From Fratercula arctica (Eukaryota > Chordata > Aves > Charadriiformes > Alcidae), in assembly GCA_947846985.1 (NCBI GenBank), contig CANTUZ010000003.1, positions 97,176,704-97,240,703 on the forward strand: a stretch of DNA of 64,000 nucleotides, given 5' to 3'. A model generated the notes under the pieces. It saw nothing but the letters and a program-made list of their open reading frames with translations, did not search any database and was not told where the DNA came from. Of the stretch, positions 24,241 through 36,900 are shown piece after piece. The translations under genes were made by a program, and so were the position numbers. Within the stretch, counting starts at the first letter, position 1, and every line of letters begins with the position of its first letter.

Positions 24241-26429
24241 GACAAGTGATGTAAGGTGGATGGGAAAAGAAGAAAGCAAATCATAATCAGTGTGCGGTGT
24301 TTTATTTAAGAAATCGCAATGTTTTTAACTATGTGCTCAAAAAGGCATATTAATCGTATGCTGTCATGCAGGTTTTTTATTTGGTTTTTTTTTTGCGTTT
24401 TTTACTATTTTACCAATTAATTTATATTTTACTATATTCTTCAATGAAATAATCTATATATAAACACAAAGTGCAAAAATCTTACTATCAGTGAAGTAGT
24501 ATTAAAAATGGGCAGCTCTTTTGTATCATCTAGCAAGAGGTAGTTTTCTGCCATGTAAGGCAATATCTTTTCTTCTCAGGGGAGAAAAAAAAAAAAAGCA
24601 CTTTAGATGACAGCCATTATGCTCAAAATTAACTGGAATCTCTATCAAAACCCCATGAACTTTAAGTCATTTACAATATTCCATTTATGTTTTTAATCTT
24701 CCTTATGTGTTCCAGATAATTTTTAATTACTTAGTTGATATAAAGAAGACACGGTAAATCCTCACCTTTTTGAGAAAAATACTCAGGACTGATAAGTAAC
24801 TTGAAAAGGTATAATAAGCAACCAGAAATTTAAACCATTCTCATCATTCACCTTGTTCATTAGTGAGGCAAATCCTGTTTTAGGAATGACACATTCAAAA
24901 CTTCACTATTCAAATACTAAATGGATCTGCCTCCTCCACAATGACTGTGGGACCGCAGCAGTGATACATAGTCTCAATTTTAATTAAATGAATAGTAAAT
25001 TCAGTGACTACGCTGACAGGTCTGTTTCATTTTCCTAAACAAACGTATTCTTTTGATTCAAGTTTTAGATAATAAAAAAATGCCTGAACATACACATTTA
25101 ATACAGATATATAATTTATAGTACTCCCTTAGTTAACGACTACAAGCATTTAAATGCACTGTAAGGTACATCAAAAAACAGTGATTAACATTTTTTTGTA
25201 AGCAAAAAAAATATTTCATTAGGACTAGCTTGCAAAATGTGGAATAACTTTGCTTTAACTCACAGAATGCAGTTCTAGGGCTCGTTTAGAATCACTTTGT
25301 ATGCCAAAGACCTTTCACTTCATCTTGCAGATAAATAACATTTATCTTTCTAATAACAAATAATTAAGTAAGCATACCTGACACTGCCCTTCTTCAATAC
25401 AGACTTGCAGTTTCATGGGTCTACAGTCAGCAAGAGACATGAAAAAAAATCCTTTCGAGTGTTCAAAGTATCTTCAAATACCTGTTTTTTAGAAATAGAC
25501 ATCTGTTTCTAAACAGATGCCACCTGTGGGGCCTTTAATCTAGTGCTGCATAACTGGATCATAACAGAGTTGATTAGACTGTATTTTCAATTCTATGCAG
25601 GACACAAGTATATACAGCACACTGCTATTCTCACTCAGACATCACAAACATGGGTTATAAATGCAAGTAGCTAACTGAAAAACACAGGAAAAACAACTTT
25701 AATCACTAACACCTTACGGTTAGGATTTGTAAGTCAGATCTCTAATACTGATGAAGTACCACTTCTCTATTACCTTTATTATGTTGAGAAAGACTCTTGC
25801 AAACTGTAGGAGCAAACTTTGTTACACGAGGAAAACAGCAAAAATGAGCTTACAGACAAATTATGTCAGGAAACATGTCAAATATTTTTCAAGGCTATTT
25901 TATTGCTCTGTCTTGCCACAAGAGCAGATCACTGCAGAAGCAGATAAGCACATTCCAAACAGATATGTTTTGTCACTCAAGCCTCTACTTCTTCATTGGC
26001 TTACCAGCTAGAACATCAGCAGTAACAGGGTTTCAGGCCACTCCTGATGTGCAAAACAACCTGAATTTATAGTGCCATTTAAATCAGGTAGACCCGAGCT
26101 GAATTAGAAGCAAATCTTAACTATGCTTACATTATATTCAAGTTCACATGCAGTAAAGCTGCAATGTGTAGAATCACGTTCAGAACACACTTGCCTCCAT
26201 GTGTGCTAGATATGCACAGCCTTTACTAGAACTATCACCACAAATCCCAAGGATAAAATCATTATATTAGCAAGGAACTGCATCTATTACTACTTTCATC
26301 CACTTCTCAGAGTTATTATCAGTCACAGCATGATATAGCACAGATAGGGAGCTGAAGGTAAGAGAGCCACATGTAGCTAACTCTGTTAACGCTGCAGTAA
26401 GCTGCACAGTTACCCCCTAAGCATAACTC

Positions 26430-26446
26430 TTTTTTTTTTTTTTTTT
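26430..26446 (+). repeat. T17 homopolymer
   Basis: An uninterrupted T run. A short (TTTA)n stretch lies nearby at about 26485-26500. Confidence 0.85.
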
Positions 26447-27836
26447 AAGGCTGTGGCTCTATCAAGAGTAAGCACTGTGTTTCATTTATTTATTTATTTT
26501 TGAGATCTCTGTAATAGAGCTGTGTTTTGGTTTTTTAAGCTTGCTGCAGAATTGGATTTGTTCCCAGGCAGGGAACACGCAACACAACAGAAGACAGATC
26601 TGACAAGGAACAGAATTCAAACAGAACACAAGTCTGTGGGAAATAAGATTGTAATATTAACACTTTATTTGTAAACTGCCTTGGGTAAGCTGATTCCAAA
26701 TCTTACTATTAGCCCAATGAAAGAAAATAGACCTGGTTTCACTAATAGATTGAGAGAAGGTGATAAGAGTATTTAGAACAGTAGAAGGCTTAGTTAAAGA
26801 TGCAGGACATCAAACTCTGTCTGCAGCAATGACTTGGAAAAATTGAGGATGAGGAAAGCCACTGCAACGAGTAATCTGGCACCTTGGGTTTTCTCCTATG
26901 CCTGCTGCTAAGAAGACATGGAAGCTCCATGAAGCAATTGAACAAGGGAAGGTTAATAGAAAAACCAAAGAAATGAAAATTAAGTTAGTTCAAGTAAAAC
27001 TTCTAACATTGCTCTTGAGTACTACGTAGAGATAGTTATGTCATATTCTTGCATGTGTGTCCAGGTACCAGAGCAAGAAATGGTGACCATACCCATATGC
27101 AATCATTTTGAACACTGAAACATATGGTTGCATACAGGTATGTACATCCATATTAAATACTGAAATACATAAACAGATCAGCTTAAACACTAAACTATTT
27201 AAAAAAATAAAGAAATGAAGTTGAGGCTCATTAAGGGCATTAAGGACACTTGAACTTAATAGACACGTTTAAGGTATCGATTGCAATGTGTTCAAGTGAC
27301 AAGGCTTGACTGAAGTTAACTTCCACTGGCATGGCCACGTTCATGACTTGAACTGACCCATGACTGTTGAGCTTCCTGACAAGTTTGTTCTGTTCTACAT
27401 TAAGATGAGACTGTACAGGACCCCTCTCCAGACTTGTCTATAACGACACATGTAGTTGATGGGAATGAGAAGGATGCATAAACACCTCCCAGTTGCTGGT
27501 TCTAAAGACATGGATGGATTTGCACTTGGTAATGAGGATTCCTGCTCCATCAAAATACCAAAACCAAAAATCAGTATGAAAACGTAAAGCATCTCCGCAG
27601 AATATCTAGTCTTGAGAGATCTAGATAAGGAGCAAGATTTGTAAATTTCTTTCTCCCTTCAATGGAAACACAGAGCTTGAGGCTATCCCAGGCTCTTATA
27701 AAACTTCCCAGTTGCCAGCATGACCCAGTATAATACAGTTAAAATTGAAGACCTTTTGCAAACTCTATATGTAAAATGTTTTCCTCCTTCCCCCATGATG
27801 GGTTGAAGACAGGGGTCTGTGGAGGTCAGGTCAGTG

Positions 27837-27855
27837 AAAAAAAAAAAAAAAAAAA
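27837..27855 (+). repeat. A19 homopolymer
   Basis: An uninterrupted A run after GTCAGTG. No retrogene body was recognised upstream. Confidence 0.85.
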
Positions 27856-28151
27856 CCCTGAACGGCTCAGAACTGAGGGTATGAATGGTACATCCTCTCC
27901 TTGAAAAGGTTTAGACACAACCTTGTGATATTAGCTAAAACTTGAAATATGTCTTTTCTATAAGAAACCAGACATGCAATTTCATAGCTGTGCTGACAAA
28001 GAATAAAAATTTGGGACTGGAAACAGTACTCATGTGACTCCAGAGCATCAGGAACAGCCTGTGCTATTCATACAGTATCAAATGCAGGACATCCCTCTAA
28101 ATATCCAAGTGGTAAAATGGTATCTGCAGAGATCCAATAAGCTACATTTGC

Positions 28152-28177
28152 GGGGGGGGGGGGGGGGGGGGGGGGGG
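28152..28177 (+). repeat. G26 homopolymer
   Basis: An uninterrupted run of 26 G, preceded by C28151 and followed by CGG. Such runs can form G-quadruplexes and are error-prone in sequencing, so the length is uncertain. Confidence 0.9.
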
Positions 28178-29367
28178 CGGAATCAAACACACACACAGAT
28201 CTTAAACCATACAAAGAATGTTTAGAACACTAGTCAGATTAAGGTTAGGTGTAATGAATATAGTCATATCAAGGCCATACTCAAAGCTCTAAACACAGGA
28301 TGACTCTTACAGCCAGATGTCCACTGATGAGGATGCATCTGCAGTATTTCAGTTTATAGAAGACTTGAGGGAACCTGAAAGGATGCTGAAGGAAAACGCC
28401 CAAGTAATAATCTCAGAAAGCTGAAAAGACATGAAAACAGAAGCAGAGTTTTTGAAAGGGATGAGTAGCTAGTTGATTAATAACACAGTTTTTTCGTTTT
28501 ATGGGTAAGTCCAAACAGCATTATTTTCCAGTATCAGCATTAGTTGGTAAAAAATATTCTGAGAGAAATAATCACTTATTTTCTAAAGATGATATAAAAC
28601 TTTTAATGTAGATTATTAAAAAAAGGAATGAGAAGTGCCCATTTAATAAGAATACAATGACATTAAGAACAAAATTAACTAAGAGACTAAGAAGAGAAAA
28701 CGAGAACAGGAATTGCCCATAAAAAAATAAATATCAACACTAAGCAGTCTCACCAATAATTAAGAAAAAATATAGAAAAATATAATTGTTCATTTATGGT
28801 CAGACACTCAGTTTAGTTGATGCTCAACCTTATGGAATGAAGTCTAATGACTCAAAGATTAACCTACATAGTCATAACATCATGGATAAAACGTAATATT
28901 ACCTCAGACACTGAAAACTTCAAATGCACCAGGTGATATCTGCTACACCAGATTAAAAACCAGAATGAGCTACACATCACAAATACATAAAAGCCTAATA
29001 ACTATGAATGACATATGCAAGCAGATTCATGAAGGTACTGTTAAGACATCATCAGAATTTTTAAGTGTTGATCATTTCTTAACTTTTGCTTATGAGTTCA
29101 TACTGACAGATACAGGGAAATTAATCACAGAACTAAAAATTAATGACATTTAGCGAAATGCTTATTTGCATTTGGTGTATACCAAGAGAATAAAATCAAC
29201 CTCATTTACATACATTCCGCATTAGACCAAATACAACACATTTTTCTTCAGAATTAAGAACTCAAATCCCATGTCTTCATCTCCTCCTTAAAGGAACACC
29301 ACCGCTATACAGAAAGGCTGCATTTCAGGCACAATTTTCCTGCATTACCGCCTTCAGCACTCTTGCG

Positions 29368-29381
29368 CTGCCCTCTGATGG
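29368..29381 (-). promoter_or_regulatory. CTCF-like binding motif
   Basis: On the minus strand the 14-mer reads CCATCAGAGGGCAG, matching the vertebrate CTCF core CCASYAGRKGGCRS at 13 of 14 positions. The surrounding 50 bp is locally GC-rich with CpG sites (GCGCTGCC, GGCGCAG). Motif match only; occupancy cannot be judged. Confidence 0.35.
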
Positions 29382-30295
29382 CCAAGGCCAGAAGGCGCAG
29401 CTACAACCTCTCAAATCAATTACGCAGCCGGACACATACATTGTAAGCATCACATGTCAGTCAAGAACAGCAAGAAAAATGCATTGACAATCTGATCGTA
29501 AGCGAGACTAGATGCGATAACAAGCCAGAATTTTCTCCCAAACTTCACCCCATTAACTGTGTGCCTATCAGAACTAAAACTGCCACCGCAGCTTACAGAG
29601 TCAGCTTATAAAACATGAAACTGACAAAGTTGCTCCAAACTCCACGCTTCGTAGGCAGCATGTCCAATTAGACCGCGTGATATAAGATGTGGAACTGCAG
29701 GGACATGGAGAGAAGGCTGATACATAGTGTTTAATTTTTAGCATTTTGTCTGGATTTGCTCTTCTGAACCTGAAAGGTTCCTTGAATTCAAGCCCAATGC
29801 AGAAAAAGCTTTCACAGAGCTCGCTTTAAAGAGCTGAATAAAGACTTCAGACAAAAAAAAACTAACAAAATTTTAAAAGTTAACTCATAAATTGGCAGAA
29901 TTACCTTGAAGTATTTTGCAATTTTGACACTTTGCATTTCGAATCCTGCAAATACAGAAAACTTTTGAGTCCAATTATGCAGTCAATGAAGTATAATTGT
30001 TGTACTGTTTCCAAGTAATACTAAAAGTGCATAGTATAATTATGTTTGCTAAGTGACAGGACACAGTAAACAAAAAAGGAATATTACATATTGCCTCTTC
30101 AAATTTCCAAAAGTAAACAGAAATAAATTAGATCTTAAGGATTTTAGCTTCAAAGAATACTGCTACACATTAGAGACAAATGCAAGTTAAAGAGCAACTC
30201 TACCCTCTACATTTTCTGCTCATCTTTACTGACGAAGTTTCCATGCATTTATGCCTTATAAAGATTATTCAAGGAAGTAAAGAACTACCAAGTAG

Positions 30296-31722
30296 TCAAA
30301 AATGACTGAGTAAGGGACCTACCAAGAAATATCCTCTCATGCGAGTCCATGGAACCTGATGGGATGTACCTGAGGGTGCTGAGAGTTGACATTATAAACC
30401 TGCTCTCTATCATTGCTGAAAGGCTACTGCAATCAGGAGAGGCTCCTGATGACTTTAAGACAAGTCTTGCACCCATCTTCTGATAGAGCAATGAGGATGA
30501 CTGGGGAACAACAGGCCAGTCAGTTGCATTTCAGACCCTACGAAAGTCACAGAGCAGGTCTTCTTGGAATGTACTTCTGGGCACACAACAGAGAAGGTCA
30601 TCGGGAACAGCCAACACGGATTCACCAAGGGTAAATAATTTTTATTATTAATAATCTATTTTTAACCAACCTGGCTGCCTTCTGAGGTAAAAAGAAGAGA
30701 TCTGTGACTAAAGAGCTGTGGCTTTAACAATATGCTTTAGACACAGCATTCTACAGTATCCCTTTATCTAAGCTGCAATTTTATAGTCCAGATAAGTTGA
30801 CTACTAGATGGGTGAAAACCTGTTTGGATTACTGTAGTGACCCTAACTGGGTCACTACATCAAGGAGTTAGGGATTCCCTTAACACTAAACCTGAGCAGG
30901 TGCAGGCCTGGACTGTGCCATACAGCGTGTGTGTGGCTAATTATAATGAAACAGCCTGTGGGCAACTCCCACCAGCAGCTCCACCACGTGCATGTTCTTG
31001 TTTTTATTTAAAAGTGTCACAACAAATTGTTACATGAACATGTAGAAATGATGAACAAAAAATCCTGTAAGAGCTCAAATGACCAAAATGGGGTAACCTT
31101 TCACAGACAGGATCTGCACAGTGAGATGTGCCCTGGTTGGTGGTTCATGTGATGCCCCACAATTCTTGAGTTCCCAGAACCCAAAGGGAATAAGATTATC
31201 AGTACTATCCTCTTTTTATCATATTACCTCCAATAAATGGCATTTTAAGCAACACTTTAGTGAGCCTGACTGCCTTTATTACTGAGATCAAAACAAACCA
31301 GCAGCTCCTGATAAACAACAGTTATCAGGCGCAAAGGGTAGCGGTTGATGTTTTGTACACTACCTGGAGGCCAGTTACAAGTGGAGTTCCTCAAGTGCCT
31401 ATCCCGAGAGCTATGCTGTTGAATAACTTTACCAATTACCTTGAGGAGACAAAATGCATCTTCATCGAGTTCATGAACACCAGTTCAGTGAAAGCAGTCA
31501 ACGCACTGAAGAGTGGTGCTGCCATTCAGGGGGATCTAAACAAGGTGGAGGATTGAGCTAACAAGAACCTCATGAAATTCACCGAGCACAACTGAAAAGT
31601 CCTATACCTATGACAAAACAAATCCCTGCCTTGGTACAGGATGGTGGTCAACTTGATGGGGAACTGCTCTTCTGGAAAAGACCTGAAGATCTTGTAAACA
31701 GTAGGCTCAACTTTGTCAGTAA
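30296..31722 (+). mobile_element. CR1 LINE, internal ORF2 (reverse transcriptase) body, interrupted and degraded
   Basis: Blocks in CR1 ORF2 order are visible: GAGTCCATGGAACCTGATGG at about 30342, GAGGGTGCTGAGAGTTGACA, GGCCAGTCAGTTGCATTTCA, CACGGATTCACCAAGGGTAA at about 30616, CCAACCTGGCTGCCTTCTGA, and GACACAGCATTCTACAGTAT (the CR1 'GACAC-GTCCCCCACA' block) at about 30741. Then come GGAGGCCAGTTACAAGTGGA-GTTCCTCA at about 31366, and CCATTCAGGGGGATCTAAAC-AGGTGGA up to ACCTGAAGATCTTGTAAACA near 31700. Between about 30859 and 31320 the match stops, which suggests a later insertion or heavy decay. Stops and indels are frequent, so this is a dead copy. It may be joined to the inverted piece at 31776-31960. 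Confidence 0.82.
30834..30858. repeat. Perfect 10-bp inverted repeat with 5-nt loop
   Basis: GTAGTGACCC at 30834-30843 is the exact complement of 30849-30858. It sits at the point where the match to the CR1 body at 30296-31722 is lost. Confidence 0.9.
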
Positions 31723-31957
31723 AACAGGCAGAAAACCGAGAGTACAATTCCACTAAACTTGCCCCAGTTTATCAACATCTATCTTGTATCAGGAGCCCCA
31801 AAACAGGAGATAGTACTGTAGATGTGATCTAATGAGCGTCAAGTAAAGGGGGTTCCCTTCCCTCTGCCTACCTACTCTACTTCTGTTGATACAGCCCAAG
31901 ATACTGTTGACCTCTGCTGCCAGGGTGCTCTGCTGGCTCTTGTTGAGCCTACTGTTT
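31696..31957. repeat. 16-bp inverted repeat marking a CR1 inversion
   Basis: AAACAGTAGGCTCAAC at 31696-31711 (plus) recurs exactly on the minus strand at 31957-31942. Both copies belong to the same CR1 ORF2 position. Confidence 0.9.
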
Positions 31958-31960
31958 GCC
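31776..31960 (-). mobile_element. CR1 LINE segment, inverted relative to the preceding CR1 body
   Basis: Read on the minus strand, 31960 to 31776 gives AAACAGTAGGCTCAAC, then AGAGCCAGCAGAGCACCCTG, CAGTATCTTGGGCTGTATCA, and a block ending CCTGTTTTGGGGCTCC. This is the CR1 ORF2 stretch that normally follows the point where the plus-strand copy at 30296-31722 stops. It lies in the opposite orientation and starts with the same 16-bp word that ends the plus-strand copy. A local inversion within one CR1 insertion is the simplest reading. Confidence 0.75.
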
Positions 31961-32136
31961 GAGATGTGAACTACACTAAATCCAAACTGTAATGCTTATA
32001 CTAAAAGTTTAAGAAATGGGATCACATAGATGTAAGTCATATCATTACACTCAGATACACAATCCCATTGTGATTGCTTTTGCTATGCCATTTAAGCAGA
32101 TGTAGGAACATGCATCAGTGGCCAGGGAAGTTCTTG

Positions 32137-32164
32137 GTGGCTATCACCATTCTGTGATTCTGTG
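32137..32164 (+). mobile_element. Possible CR1 3' terminus
   Basis: The words ACCATTCTGTGATTCTGTG match the terminal octamer repeat of CR1, but the tail just upstream is only faintly similar. It could be the displaced 3' end of the disrupted copy at 30296-31960. Confidence 0.4.
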
Positions 32165-33884
32165 TGACTTTGATTTCAATAGTGCTACCCAACATTCACA
32201 AGAAAATGTAAGGAAAAAAGCTGAAGAACTAATTCTCAGCTTGGAGCAATCACTTGTTAGATGAGAGTATGTTACCATCTGCTATACAAAGTAGTATATT
32301 TCTACAATGAATCATATCTTTAAAAAAAAAAAAAGCAAACAAAACACACATCACCACACACAACATGCACACACACAAGCAAAAGCCGCCTCTTTTCTAT
32401 TCCTGGGAGGTTTCTCTGTGGCTTTTAGACACTGTCTCAAAGGCAAAGGAGGTTATGAAAAAGATAAGAAAAGAAAATGGATTTCTTTTTTGCAAATATC
32501 TCATATCCTTCTACTACTTCTAACAGTATTCACGCCTAAGGAACAGGAAAGGCTTCCACCTGAAAGAAGCGCTCACAATGACCCTCATATAGCTTCCGCA
32601 CAGATTTGCTAGCAATGCTGGCAGAGCACCCTATGCAGGGCAGGGCAGGAGTTTTTATTCTCCACTACTCCACAGCTACTTTTTAATCCCCTGCCAGTAG
32701 AGCACAGGTTTACGCTTATGCACTGTCTGATGTATTCTTTTTTGCACCAACTGAACTGCGGTATCCCCACATCCGCTCATGAAACAATCCAACTCTTCAA
32801 AGAGCCAGGCACTAGGCTGTGGACTTCACAAGAATTACCCATTATCTTTGAACCATAAAGAATTCCCCAAAGGCACAGATCTAAACACAGCGCTGGCTTC
32901 CAAAGCATGCAGTTTGGAAGAATTTTTTATTATTGCCTCTCTAATTACTACTTCAGTCATCTCTCTGCTTTCACTGCAGGCTCTACCAGCATTATCCTAC
33001 GCCATATGAAAAAATATATAGATGGCTAGAACTGCCTAATGGTTTTCCACTAGGAAGTGTACTGATAATGAAAATCAGGGGTTACTTCCCCTGCCAAAAT
33101 TTAGGCAAATGCACATCATCAGATGATCCACAACACTTCCCTCTTTACTCCTCCCAAAATAGCTTCAGATCAGCAGTCCAACTGGACTTACTATTTAAAA
33201 CTGGTTACTCTAAAATTGGCTAGTTGTACTATGAGTGATGAAGTACTGTAAGCATGGAAGGAGAAAGTAACTACCAGCATCAAGACGTCTCCTCTCCACT
33301 GTCCTTTGTTTCTTACACAGGAGCATCAGAGAACATACCAAATTTAAATACAGATTAACCTCAAGATTTTAATTTGTTCAGTAAAAACAATCTAGAGAAA
33401 CAATTCCAGTAAAGTCTAGAAGCACGTTTCAAAAGAAATAGTGTGATTTGCCTTTGAAATTCCACTTACTAAAATATCTAACAAGGCAAAATGTTATTAT
33501 ATGTGACAGGTAATAGACTGATTTTAAATTTGAATATATTCTAAACTAATTCATAGCTCTTATTCTTTAGCCTACATCCTGTTACATTTATTTTACTTAT
33601 TTGTTCATGCAATATGAGGTATCATCAACTTTTACTGAGAAACAGGTTATTTGCTTTCTGTCACCAAAGGGTTTTACCCAGCTAGTGTTCTACAATAGTG
33701 CCTAGGAGACTCAAGTCTTCCAAAAATTACTTTAAAAGCTTGTCATTTGGAGTAAGAACCAATATTAATAGCTTTATTCATTCACTTTGACAACTGGTGG
33801 GATTATTCCCACTTTTTAAAGAAGTAATTCAACATTTTCATGTACTCGAAAGAGGATTCTTCTGATTCACAGTTCAGTTTTAAA

Positions 33885-33907
33885 GGGGGAGGGAGGGGAG
33901 GGGGGGG
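33885..33907 (+). repeat. G-rich tract, potential G-quadruplex
   Basis: Runs of 5, 3, 4 and 8 G separated by single A, satisfying the usual quadruplex pattern on the plus strand. Confidence 0.8.
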
Positions 33908-36900
33908 ACTTCCACATTTAAAATTTTATTTTTATTGTCTATACATCCAAAGGATGGAGTAAAAAGAAACACAAACTCTTTGGAATTAACAAAACTGGTA
34001 ACAGAACAACCTTCACCTCATTTTGGCAGCACAACTAGGAAAACAACAGGAAAAACTGATGTGGTTTTCTGTTACGTAAGAAGCTGTAAGCACTACATCC
34101 AAATTTAATCCATTTCTTTCATATGTACAAATATAAACAAAGGCTGTAGTCATTAATAAATCATGTCATTTTGCTTAACTCGTGACAGATGATAATAAAA
34201 AAACCCTTTGCTTTCTGCTATTTGTTCAAGACTATAGATTATTTAAATTAAACATCAATCCTTACAAACAGAAAAATACTAGTATTTACATAAAAAGGAA
34301 TTTGTTTACATAAATACAGAAAAAAATTATAGCTAAAAAGGTCTTTCACAAGCTACATGTAAATTGAAACTGTATGTCTTCATTAGTCTGCTTCTCTGAT
34401 ATTTCATGTTATTTTCTGCCTTTCTACAACTCAGACACTGAACAGCTAATTCGGTGTCCTTTCAAAATCTACAGAGCACATGCAAGCTGTTACAAAATTT
34501 CACTTATACCTGGAGACTTTCCTGTGACCCTGGGTGCTGAATAAATCCATCATTGCCTTTCAAAATCTATTTTTACTACAAAACAGCTCTATTACAGTAC
34601 TTTTGTGCCTCCTCCCTCAGACAGATGAGGCATCATCAGACACATGTTTTGTATCATCACATTTACGTATATGAGGATCTGCTTCTTCACAAGCCAGAGC
34701 TGCAAAATGAAGTCCCAGCTGGGAAGGAAGTGGGCCAAGCAGGGTACTCCAACAGGCCCAGTACTACTGGAACGAAGTTTAACTACCTTAGCTCTGTATT
34801 TGCAGCCTAATTACTTCATGTTTCTAACACTTCAGGAAAACAGTACTTCAGCGATTTCAGTGACAGCCTGTACAGACTGCCCATAAGGCACCAGGGGATG
34901 TTTTTATTGCAAAAATTCTGCTCAACTAGAGTACCTCTGAAACATACCCTGCTTTCCTATACCAGGAAAAAAATATTCTGACAAATAAGCTTAATTTACA
35001 AGAATACAAAAAATGTCCAGTTCCTCTCTAGCATAAGTATGCAGATTAGCAATTAATTGCAGAAGAAATGCATTAACAGATGAAATTTCCTTTGGGAAAT
35101 TGCAGTGAAATGGAAAGTCATATAATGAGACCACCCAGAAATCAGCTGCAGTGACAGTGACTAGCATTTCTAAAAATACTCACTTCATCTATATTTAAAG
35201 CAGTTTAAAAATAAATATTCAATAAGTTCAAAAAGCATATTGCCACATTTTTTCTTAAAAGAGTTCAAAACACTTGAGTTGTGCAATCGGTAAAATTAGT
35301 GGTTTTTTTTAAAATTAGTCTTACAGCAGAATTGCTTTGAAACACATCTTGGCAAAGGCATTTCTCAGATAAGACTTGAGCATACTTTATTCTTATACTT
35401 GCTGCTTAAAGAAGTGCTCCAACCTCCAGAAAGATTCTATACAGTAATTAATGAAGCGTCATCTGACACAACTATCAGTTGTTCAATTTATTTCATGTCT
35501 GACTTTGAGCTACTGAGAGTTCTTTCCCGTTTTTACTTCCGACTGAAAAAAGGATCTAAGATTTAGTCCTTCCCCAATAGTCAGCCAATCTTTATCATTA
35601 GTAGGATGGCAAAAACATGTTAACATCACATATGCAATGTACATTCACGGTCTTAGGATACTGTAAAACTTTATTCAGGAGAATAGCCACTCTCAATATT
35701 TCACAGAGAAATGTATGGAAAAAAAATCCAACCCATATAATTGGAAAGGCAGTCGTCACAATTTTTAGTGATTCAACCTATTGGTTTTTGCTGGCTCCAT
35801 GAACTTGCACTAAACATTTTAAAACGTATCCTCTTCCTATCCTTCTACATTCTATATTGGTCACAGCCTTCTTTGCTGTTAATCCAAATTGTTAATTCAA
35901 ACTGTAATCAAAACTTAAGATACTACAGCTTAATTTAGGTCTCAAAATAACTTGCGTGTCTCCAGTTCTTTCTTGAATGCTTAATCTGACACTCATTGCT
36001 GTGCATACTGCTCTCAACAGCTACAAAACCTACTGATTTCTTTGTGACTACTCACAACAGTAAGTCCTACGAGTATCTGTGCTTTGTATGCTATAAAATA
36101 ATTACTTATAAACAAGGTGCAACTTTTTGGTTATCTGTAGAGTAGGTTTGTAAGAGTGTGCAATATGCTAGCCAGGTTTTAACATTTAACCAAGGACCAT
36201 GAGAAGCAAGGGTTACAGACAATGGAAATAATGAAAAACCACCATGGTGAATGCAGGTGCATTTACTCTTGCACTGTTTGTGATTTTTCCATCATATAGA
36301 ATTTTTTAGGATTCCATTGCAAAGTTTTTTAAAAGTTCCTCTCCCCTTTACTTCCAAAACAGCTTTTAGTAAGGGAGCAAAGCAAAAGAATCAGTTTGAA
36401 AAGCAAAGGCAAGCCAGGTGCTCTAAAGTGTAATGAAGAAACTGGGCGGGGGAACCCCAAAAAACCCCACATTTCTTTCAACACACAAGACTTGAGATTA
36501 GCAAAAAGGATGAGCGAGAGCAAGAAAAAGTCCAATTTTAAGAACTGGGCAAGGGCATGTACTCCACAGAGCTTTCAAATAGAAGAAATTTTAATTTGTC
36601 TAACAGAAGTGATGAAATGAGTTACCAGAGCGATTACACAAAGAGGTAAGCAAGAATAAGCACATTATTTTTATTTTACGGGAATTGCAAATTCAGCATA
36701 AACACTTACAAAGCTTAAAGTCATAAACAATTTGAAAGCTAGGACAAACGTGGCATGGTCTTTAGGAATGTTATAAAAATGTAACTGTCACGATTTGACC
36801 ATGTTTGTTCAAACAGGCAGCAATGCTGCTTTTCAACGATCAAGAATTTAAGAATCCATTTATTAAGCCCAGTGAATAACTGTTGTGTTCTAAAAGCAAC

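Noticed and set aside
25378..25420. Exon-like 43-nt minus-strand segment with polypyrimidine tract, AG acceptor and GTATGC donor, open in one frame
   Set aside because: It lies in a phase-0 PRIM2 intron whose flanking residues are adjacent in the protein. 43 nt would shift the frame and no family match is visible. At most a cryptic exon.
31260..31556. 98-codon plus ORF
   Set aside because: Its second half follows CR1 ORF2 (AAIQGDLNKVED region). It is part of the degraded CR1 body.
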